DNA from: Candidatus Saganbacteria bacterium
Lineage (GTDB): Bacteria > Margulisbacteria > WOR-1 > XYC2-FULL-46-14 > XYC2-FULL-37-10
Direction: 5' to 3'
DNA: 64,000 nucleotides
Assembly: GCA_016223245.1 (NCBI GenBank)
Contig: JACRPL010000005.1
Coordinates: forward strand, 1 to 64,000
Part shown: positions 59,463 through 64,000 of the stretch, in pieces
Numbering within the stretch: position 1 is the first letter of the stretch
Layout: each line of letters begins with the position of its first letter
Program-made: the position numbers and the translations under genes
The notes under the pieces: generated by a model
What the model was told of the DNA's origin: nothing
Database searches by the model: none
What the model saw: only the letters and a program-made list of their open reading frames with translations

Positions 59463-60012
59463 ACAAAAAAATAGTCCCTATCCCTGATACGCCTTGAGAC
59501 CGGTTAAGAAGTGAATATTTTCCGAAGGGATTTTTAAAACGATCGATTTTTTGAGTAGTTTCGATAACGGTAGAATCAGCTCCGCCTAAGCAATCCTTGA
59601 GAAAGCCCTTTCCCTGGGCGTAGAGCACAATTCGGTGAAAGGCCTTGTCAAACAAGCCTTTTTCAACTAGCATATTTCTAAAAACCACAATGGTGGAGCG
59701 GTCAGGTAATTGGTCGTCAAAGGAAACGTTAAGGAAAAAGCGGAAAAGGATATGGAGGTTGATTAATTCTTCGAGCTGATAATCGGAATTTAAATTCATG
59801 GCTTCCTTAAGGAAGAGGATTTTGAACATTAGGGCCGGATCAAAAGCATGTTGGCCATTATTGCTGTAGTAATTTTTGGCTTCATCACGGATGAACGACC
59901 AATCAAAATCGGCTAATTTAACCAGAATGTGAGATGCATAATTAGCCTTAACATTTTTTGCGAACTCTGCCTCGAAGAGATTCCCGCCGAAACCTTTTAA
60001 CTCTTTAAACAT
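59437..60012 (-). pseudogene. IS1182/IS5-superfamily transposase, C-terminus lost
   Basis: From ATG 60012 the ~190 residues match the DUF772-type N-terminus: FDWSFIRDEAKNYYSNNGQH, FDPALMFKILFLKEAMNLNSD, LPDRSTIVVFRNML and the first catalytic Asp in GGADSTVIETTQKID. The remaining catalytic Asp and Glu and about 200 residues are absent; after FKNPFGKYS the frame enters unrelated sequence. The end overlaps the unknown gene by 26 bases. A ribosome site AGGAGG precedes the ATG. The upstream 60-bp leader and the interspersed element at 60117 suggest a mobile-element-rich site. Confidence 0.75.
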
Positions 60013-60116
60013 AAGACACCTCCTGAAAAAGATAAAACAATTATAGCAAACGAGAAAAAGCCGAAAATTCAAGCAGGAGAGAAGCCAATAGAAGTTAGCA
60101 AAATTTCAACAAAGAG

Positions 60117-60276
60117 TTCAAAAAAATATTTTTATCGCAATGACAAGATTATTTATCGGCTTTTAAGCTGAATTAGAATGGAGCTTGAGCTCGGGGGGGG
60201 GCTTGACAAGCTATAATGGTATTAGCGAAAGGAGATGGTTCCGAGCAAAGGGGCCATTGCTAACTAGTCTCAAGCT
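60117..60276 (+). repeat. Interspersed ~165-nt element, copy 2
   Basis: This matches the element at 66-234 in the same orientation, with conserved GGAGCTTGAG, a G-run, CTTGACAAGC and TATAATGGTATTAGCGAAAG, TTCCGAG and CTAACTAGTCTCAA. It ends 77 nt before the fur-family start; copy 1 ends 74 nt before its gene. No open frame is present. Confidence 0.55.
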
Positions 60277-60300
60277 GTGTAAAATCTAACAATAGTTTGC

Positions 60301-60349
60301 TTGACAATTATGGTAGATTAGTATATTATTAATAATCATTACGATTATT
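60301..60349 (+). promoter_or_regulatory. Promoter and PerR/Fur-type operator of the oxidative-stress operon
   Basis: TTGACA (60301-60306), a 17-bp spacer and TATTAT (60324-60329) form a near-consensus promoter. Directly downstream is a perfect inverted repeat AATAATCATTACGATTATT (60331-60349), with arms AATAATC/GATTATT resembling the Per/Fur box. Binding there would block initiation, so the fur-family gene is probably autoregulated. Only four bases separate the operator from the ATG. Confidence 0.7.
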
Positions 60350-60353
60350 ATTT

Positions 60354-60746
60354 ATGAAACAATTATATCGAAACAGCAAACAGAGGATAAAAATATTGGA
60401 AGCGCTTAGGTCAACAAAGAGCCATCCCACGGCCGACTGGATATATGGGAAGATCAAGGGAACATTTCCTAATCTAAGCCTTGGGACCATCTACAGAAAT
60501 TTAAGGATATTGAAAGCGCAGGGCCAAATACAAGAGTTGGCCTTTGGGAGTACTTTTGACCGGTTTGACGGCAATGTCCTGCCCCACCCTCATTTTATAT
60601 GCAGGAAGTGCGGACGGGTATATGATATCAATATTCCGTATGATAAAGAATTGAACAAGAAAGCTAAGATAGCCTCAAATTGTATGATCGATTCCCATTC
60701 TATTGAATTCCATGGGAAATGCAATAATTGCAGAGGAGGTGAATAA
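60354..60746 (+). CDS. perR: Fur-family regulator, PerR-like
   Basis: The 130-residue protein has an N-terminal winged helix (RIKILEALRSTKSHPTADWI, LSLGTIYRNLRILKAQGQI) and a C-terminal dimerisation domain with the metal-site block HPHFICRKCGRVYDI and the second Cys pair CNNC at the end, the structural zinc site. The peroxiredoxin and superoxide reductase genes follow in the same operon, so peroxide sensing (PerR) is more likely than iron sensing. No ribosome site is visible before the ATG. An operator-like palindrome covers the transcription start. Confidence 0.88.
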   Translation: MKQLYRNSKQRIKILEALRSTKSHPTADWIYGKIKGTFPNLSLGTIYRNLRILKAQGQIQELAFGSTFDRFDGNVLPHPHFICRKCGRVYDINIPYDKELNKKAKIASNCMIDSHSIEFHGKCNNCRGGE

Positions 60747-60747
60747 C

Positions 60748-61311
60748 ATGGTAAAAATAGGACAGAAAATAATCGATTTTGAAGTACAGGCATATCAAAA
60801 TGAGGAGATAAAAAAGATAAAATTGTCAAATTACGAAGGGAAATGGCTGGCGCTCATATTTTATCCGGCCGATTTTACATTTATATGCCCCACCGAGCTT
60901 GAAGAGCTTGCCAATAATTATGAGGAATTTAAAAAGAATAACGCCGAGGTCATAAGCGTCAGCTGCGATACGGTATTCGTCCATAAAGCTTGGCACGATA
61001 ATTCCGAATCGATAAAAAAAATAAAATATCCAATGGCTGCGGATCCATCGGGCAAATTAGCCCGCGAATACGGCACCTACATAGAGGAAGAAGGATTATC
61101 CCTTAGGGGAAGTTTCATCATTGATCCGGACCAAATATTGAAAGCATTTGAGATCCACGACAACAGCATAGGCCGTTCGGCAAAAGAGCTTCTAAGAAAA
61201 CTGCAGGCGGCGGAGTTTGTCAGGAGCAACAAAGGCCTGGTGTGCCCCGCAAGCTGGGAGCCGGGAAAGAAAACATTGAAGCCGGGCCTGGATTTGGTTG
61301 GAAAAATCTAG
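60748..61311 (+). CDS. Typical 2-Cys peroxiredoxin (AhpC/Prx1 type)
   Basis: From ATG 60748 (ribosome site GAGGAGGTGA) the 187-residue protein has [20 protein letters not shown], the peroxidatic Cys in [15 protein letters not shown] (near residue 48), [33 protein letters not shown] and the resolving Cys in [15 protein letters not shown] (near 168). It reduces H2O2 and organic peroxides in the cytoplasm, with electrons probably from a thioredoxin/AhpF-like system not seen here. It follows the regulator after one base. Confidence 0.93.
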   Translation: MVKIGQKIIDFEVQAYQNEEIKKIKLSNYEGKWLALIFYPADFTFICPTELEELANNYEEFKKNNAEVISVSCDTVFVHKAWHDNSESIKKIKYPMAADPSGKLAREYGTYIEEEGLSLRGSFIIDPDQILKAFEIHDNSIGRSAKELLRKLQAAEFVRSNKGLVCPASWEPGKKTLKPGLDLVGKI

Positions 61312-61336
61312 TACCATAGCAAAAGGAGGATATTTT

Positions 61337-61708
61337 ATGGGAAAAAAGAAAATTTATAAATGCGCGGAATGCGGCAATGTTGTCGAGATGCTGTATGAAG
61401 GAGGAGGCAAGCTTGTATGCTGCGGGAAGCCTATGCTGCTCATGGTCGAGAATACGGTTGACGCGTCGAAAGAAAAGCATGTGCCGATAATTACAAAAAT
61501 AGCTAAAGGCTATTTGGTCAAGGTCGGGTCTTTGCCCCACCCCATGGAAGAGAAGCATTATATTATGTGGATCGAAGTATTGGCTGACGGGAAGGCTTAT
61601 AGGCAATTCTTGAAACCCGGAGACAAGCCGGAAGCCGAGTTTGAAATTGAAGCCTCAAATATTACGGCGCGTGAATACTGCAATCTTCACGGATTGTGGA
61701 AGTCATAA
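61337..61708 (+). CDS. dfx: Desulfoferrodoxin (superoxide reductase)
   Basis: The 123-residue protein has an N-terminal rubredoxin-like FeS4 site ([10 protein letters not shown] and LVCCGKPM, residues ~8-33) and the C-terminal superoxide reductase domain: [25 protein letters not shown] and [12 protein letters not shown], which supply four His and one Cys to the active iron. It reduces superoxide to peroxide without oxygen release, removing oxygen stress in anaerobes. Peroxide is then handled by the upstream peroxiredoxin. A ribosome site AAAGGAGG precedes ATG 61337. Confidence 0.94.
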   Translation: MGKKKIYKCAECGNVVEMLYEGGGKLVCCGKPMLLMVENTVDASKEKHVPIITKIAKGYLVKVGSLPHPMEEKHYIMWIEVLADGKAYRQFLKPGDKPEAEFEIEASNITAREYCNLHGLWKS

Positions 61709-61728
61709 ACAAATTGGCCCAAAAAATG

Positions 61729-61765
61729 ATAGCCCGGAAATTTATTTTCGGGCTATTTGTTTTTT
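61729..61765. terminator. Bidirectional rho-independent terminator
   Basis: ATAGCCCG (61729-61736) pairs with CGGGCTAT (61749-61756), followed by TTTGTTTTTT on the plus strand and preceded by an A-rich run on the other side. It ends both the oxidative-stress operon and the convergent HD-domain gene, whose stop codon lies inside the right arm. Confidence 0.8.
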
Positions 61766-62241
61766 AAGTAGGTTTCGGCCGCTAAATTCTTTCCCGCTTG
61801 AGTCAAAAAGATCCTATCGATGGCATTTTTTACGCGCTTTTCATCCGATAAATTGCATTCATCTCCCAAATTTACAAGCCAATCGGCATCATATATAACC
61901 TTAAAATTAATAGTATTGATCTTGCCCGGGGTGTGATGGCTGCCTATTATCTCTTTAACTTCAAATACTTTATCCGCGGGAAAACCAATTCCTGCCAATA
62001 GATGTTCCGCGATCGCGGGCCCTTCAATTTCCTGGTACTTGCCTGCAGTCGACCCGTATTTTTTTCCCGCGGCATGGATACCGATATCATGAAGAATTGC
62101 GGAAGCATAAATTATATCGGGATCCCCGCCTTCTTTTTCCATTATCTTCTCGGCATATCCCAAAACTCGCTTGGCATGATTTATTCTTTTTTGATCATCA
62201 CCAAAATAAGACTCCATCTCTTTTAGAATCTTATCTTTCAT
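61753..62241 (-). CDS. HD-domain phosphohydrolase
   Basis: The 162-residue protein has the HD metal ligands in order: RINHAKRVLGYAEKI (His near residue 22), ASAILHDIGIHAAGKKYG (HD near 52), EIIGSHHTPGKI and VIYDADWLVNLGDE (Asp near 118). Such proteins hydrolyse nucleotides or related phosphate esters; the substrate is unknown. The start overlaps the carbonic-anhydrase-like gene stop by 11 bases, so the two are co-transcribed. Confidence 0.85.
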   Translation of the reverse strand: MKDKILKEMESYFGDDQKRINHAKRVLGYAEKIMEKEGGDPDIIYASAILHDIGIHAAGKKYGSTAGKYQEIEGPAIAEHLLAGIGFPADKVFEVKEIIGSHHTPGKINTINFKVIYDADWLVNLGDECNLSDEKRVKNAIDRIFLTQAGKNLAAETYLKNK

Positions 62242-62743
62242 GGTTTTTATACTCCTGCGCTAGCTCTGAATACTTTTTCGCCCAGTATTTGTTCTTTTCT
62301 ATTTCATCGCGTTTCAATATTCTTACAGGTTTGCCTGGGATCCCAATTGCCAAACTGTTTTTTGGGATATTTGTTCCCGGTGTAATCATGGCACCCGCCC
62401 CTATAATTGCACCCTCTCCTACAACAGCGCCATTTAATACTATCGCACCCATTCCGACCAAAGCATCTTTTCTGATGGTGCACGCATGAAGTATTGCCCC
62501 ATGACCTATTGTCGCGCCGTCTTCAATTATTATGCCCCTGTCATCTTCCAAATGAAGCAAGCAACCATCTTGGACATTGACGTTTTTTCCAATTTTTACA
62601 GTATTAATATCAGCACGGATAACAGTGTTATACCAGATACTCGAACCCGAACTAATCGAGATCGCACCAATAAGCTTAACGCCGTCAGCAATGAAAACTG
62701 ACGGATGGATATTAGGCTTTCTTTTTAGATATTTGGCTATCAT
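62231..62743 (-). CDS. Gamma-carbonic anhydrase-like hexapeptide protein
   Basis: From ATG 62743 the 170-residue protein is a left-handed beta-helix of hexapeptide repeats (KLIGAISISSGSSIWYNTVI, DGATIGHGAILHACTIRKDA) with metal histidines in CLLHLEDDRG and IGHGAILHAC. The tail (IPGKPVRILKRDEIEKNKYW) is helical. The family includes Cam/CamH and YrdA-type proteins, which bind zinc or iron; catalytic activity is not guaranteed. The longer frame is rejected because its start lies in a palindromic repeat. A TATAAT box 9 nt upstream (62758-62753) suggests a near-leaderless message. Confidence 0.88.
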   Translation of the reverse strand: MIAKYLKRKPNIHPSVFIADGVKLIGAISISSGSSIWYNTVIRADINTVKIGKNVNVQDGCLLHLEDDRGIIIEDGATIGHGAILHACTIRKDALVGMGAIVLNGAVVGEGAIIGAGAMITPGTNIPKNSLAIGIPGKPVRILKRDEIEKNKYWAKKYSELAQEYKNHER

Positions 62744-62782
62744 CTTGTTTACATTATAGCATTCTCTCAAATTCAAGTCATA

Positions 62783-62842
62783 CTCCCTCTCATTCTCCCC
62801 CTTAATTAAGGGGGAGATGTCCCGAAGGGACAGAGGGGGTCG
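62783..62842. repeat. Palindromic repeat, family B, second copy
   Basis: CTCCCCCTTAATTAAGGGGG AG is followed by ATGTCCCGAAGGGACAG and GGGGGTCGA. It is a relative of 13187-13257 in the opposite orientation. It lies in the divergent gap between the carbonic-anhydrase-like gene and the HMGL-like gene. Confidence 0.65.
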
Positions 62843-62894
62843 ATTTATGATATAATTAATAATTCGTTTTCGAAAATTACAGGGAGGAAATACA

Positions 62895-64000
62895 ATGAAG
62901 TGGATGCTAAATAGCAAGGATCTTGACAAAGAATCAAACGTTCAACCAAATTTATTCAGAGGTTATTTCCCGTACGACGAAGTCCCAAAGATCGCTTTCG
63001 ACAACGAAGATGTCCCCATAAATCCACCTGACAATATCTGGATCACATGCACGACTTTCCGCGATGGCCAGCAAGCCCGCCCTCCATACACTGTAAAACA
63101 AATAGTCGATATTTTTACTTTCTTGCACAGAATGGGCGGACCAAAAGGCATTATCAGACAGAGCGAGTTCTTTCTCTACAGCGAAAAAGACCGCGAAGCC
63201 GTTCGCAAATGCCAAGAATTAGGATTTGAATTCCCAGAGATTACCGGATGGATAAGGGCGGTTAAGCAGGATTTTAAGCTTGTCAAAGAAATGGGACTTA
63301 AAGAAACGGGAATCTTAACATCGGCATCCGATTATCATATTTACTTAAAACTTGGCATGACCCGCGAAAAAGCGATGGAAAGCTATTTAGACATAGTTAA
63401 GGCCGCTCTTGAGATCGGAGTCATCCCTCGATGCCATTTAGAAGATATTACACGCGCCGATTTTCACGGATTCATTCTTCCATTCGTCCAAAAACTGATG
63501 GAATTGTCTAAAGAAGCGAAGATCCCGATCAAAGTCCGGGCTTGCGACACGATGGGTTACGGCGTTCCTTATCAAAACGCGTCAATTCCACGATCGGTCA
63601 ACAAATTAATTTATAAATTGGTCAAAGAAGGCGGCGTCCCGCCGGAACAGCTCGAATGGCACGGGCACAACGATTTCCATAAAGTATTGATCAACGCTTC
63701 AACCGCGTGGCTTTATGGCTGTTCCGCCGCTAACGGCACACTGCTTGGATTTGGTGAAAGGACGGGAAACCCTCCCATCGAAGGACTTTTGTTCGAATAC
63801 ATCGCGCTAAAAGGTAAAACGGACGGGATAGACACAACTGCTATAACCGAGATGGCGGATTATTTCAAAAATGAGATCGGATACCAGATCCCGCCAAACT
63901 ATCCTTTTGTCGGATCGGAATTTAATACAACAGCAGCCGGCATCCATGCCGACGGATTGATCAAAAACCAGGAAATATACAACATCTTCGATACCGGTAA
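62895..64000 (+). CDS. HMGL-like acyltransferase (isopropylmalate/homocitrate/Re-citrate synthase family), cut by window end
   Basis: Starting at ATG 62895, after GGGAGG, 368 codons are open to the window end. Motifs are ITCTTFRDGQQARPPYT (near residue 52, the DxTxRDGxQ region with TFRDGQQ), RCHLEDITRAD, KVRACDTMGYGVPY, EWHGHNDFHKVLINAS (the metal-binding HxHND, here HGHND) and GFGERTGNPPIEGLL. This is a TIM-barrel acetyl-CoA-dependent synthase. The unusual TTFRDGQQ and GERTGNPP forms resemble Re-citrate synthases of anaerobes more than LeuA, but this cannot be settled without alignment. TATAAT at about 62848 could be its -10 box. Confidence 0.82.
   Translation, partial: MKWMLNSKDLDKESNVQPNLFRGYFPYDEVPKIAFDNEDVPINPPDNIWITCTTFRDGQQARPPYTVKQIVDIFTFLHRMGGPKGIIRQSEFFLYSEKDREAVRKCQELGFEFPEITGWIRAVKQDFKLVKEMGLKETGILTSASDYHIYLKLGMTREKAMESYLDIVKAALEIGVIPRCHLEDITRADFHGFILPFVQKLMELSKEAKIPIKVRACDTMGYGVPYQNASIPRSVNKLIYKLVKEGGVPPEQLEWHGHNDFHKVLINASTAWLYGCSAANGTLLGFGERTGNPPIEGLLFEYIALKGKTDGIDTTAITEMADYFKNEIGYQIPPNYPFVGSEFNTTAAGIHADGLIKNQEIYNIFDTG

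Noticed and set aside
62744-62929. 62-residue N-terminal extension of the carbonic-anhydrase-like gene
   Set aside because: It is a reading through the family-B repeat and the divergent promoter; the family begins at MIAKYLKRKP.
1-64000. tRNA or rRNA genes
   Set aside because: No T-loop GTTCRANNC with matching acceptor stems and no conserved rRNA segment was seen on either strand by eye.

Overview
The window looks like the chromosome of an anaerobic, diderm, uncultured bacterium of moderate to low GC. It has many outer-membrane beta-barrels, lipoprotein signals, Tat export, superoxide reductase with a PerR-like regulator, an orphan HydG, a homospermidine synthase, a FixABCX-type electron-bifurcating system, the siroheme-dependent (Ahb) heme pathway and a very large number of c-type heme sites. 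This mix fits a subsurface candidate phylum such as Saganbacteria (WOR-1)/Margulisbacteria. That placement is inference; no rRNA or tRNA gene was seen.

Layout. (1) 0-9.7 kb: a decaying accessory region. It has an intact DUF4143-type ATPase, then fragments of a histidine kinase, an IS1634-like transposase, a response regulator, a surface protein, an AlbA_2 protein, a PorV-like barrel protein and a frameshifted 2-oxoacid:ferredoxin oxidoreductase. (2) 9.8-19.3 kb: a GH16-like lipoprotein with a poly-Thr linker, a HAD phosphatase, homospermidine synthase, BipA, HydG between two inverted 75-bp repeats, and a sulfur-transfer group (NifS-like protein lacking its PLP lysine, DsrE-like, TusA) with a cupredoxin and a Met-rich membrane protein. 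(3) 19.5-30.8 kb: a P2A-type ATPase and a tightly overlapping heme operon (met8, hemA, hemC, cobA-hemD, ahbC, ahbD, ahbA, ahbB, hemL). (4) 30.8-42.5 kb, minus strand: octaheme nitrite reductase with a porin, a monoheme porin, etfB-etfA-fixC-(AlbA_2 insert)-fixX, TatAC, a triheme cytochrome and the CcsA/ResB cytochrome c maturation pair. (5) 42.6-57.2 kb: two convergent multiheme operons. The plus-strand one encodes a membrane quinol-oxidising module (tetraheme, Tat-exported Fe-S protein, NrfD, 12-heme NapC-like protein), then a barrel, an 11-heme protein and an 18-heme lipoprotein. The minus-strand one encodes a 9-heme protein, NHL propeller, tetraheme protein, beta-barrel, NHL propeller and 11-heme protein. 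(6) 57.2-64 kb: a degenerate group II intron, an unknown gene, a transposase fragment, a perR-peroxiredoxin-superoxide reductase operon, an HD protein, a gamma-carbonic anhydrase and the start of an HMGL-like (isopropylmalate/Re-citrate synthase family) gene.

How it fits together. I count 81 c-type heme attachment motifs (including one CXXCK, one CX3CH and one CX4CH) in ten proteins between 30.8 and 57.2 kb. The adjacent heme operon supplies heme b, ResB/CcsA attaches heme to the cytochromes, TatAC exports the Fe-S subunit, and the NrfD/NapC-like proteins can draw electrons from quinol. The barrels with periplasmic and surface cytochromes resemble a porin-cytochrome conduit, so the best reading of the region is an extracellular electron transfer and nitrite respiration island. 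At least four families of short palindromic repeats are scattered through the window, several lying on gene ends or inside coding sequence.
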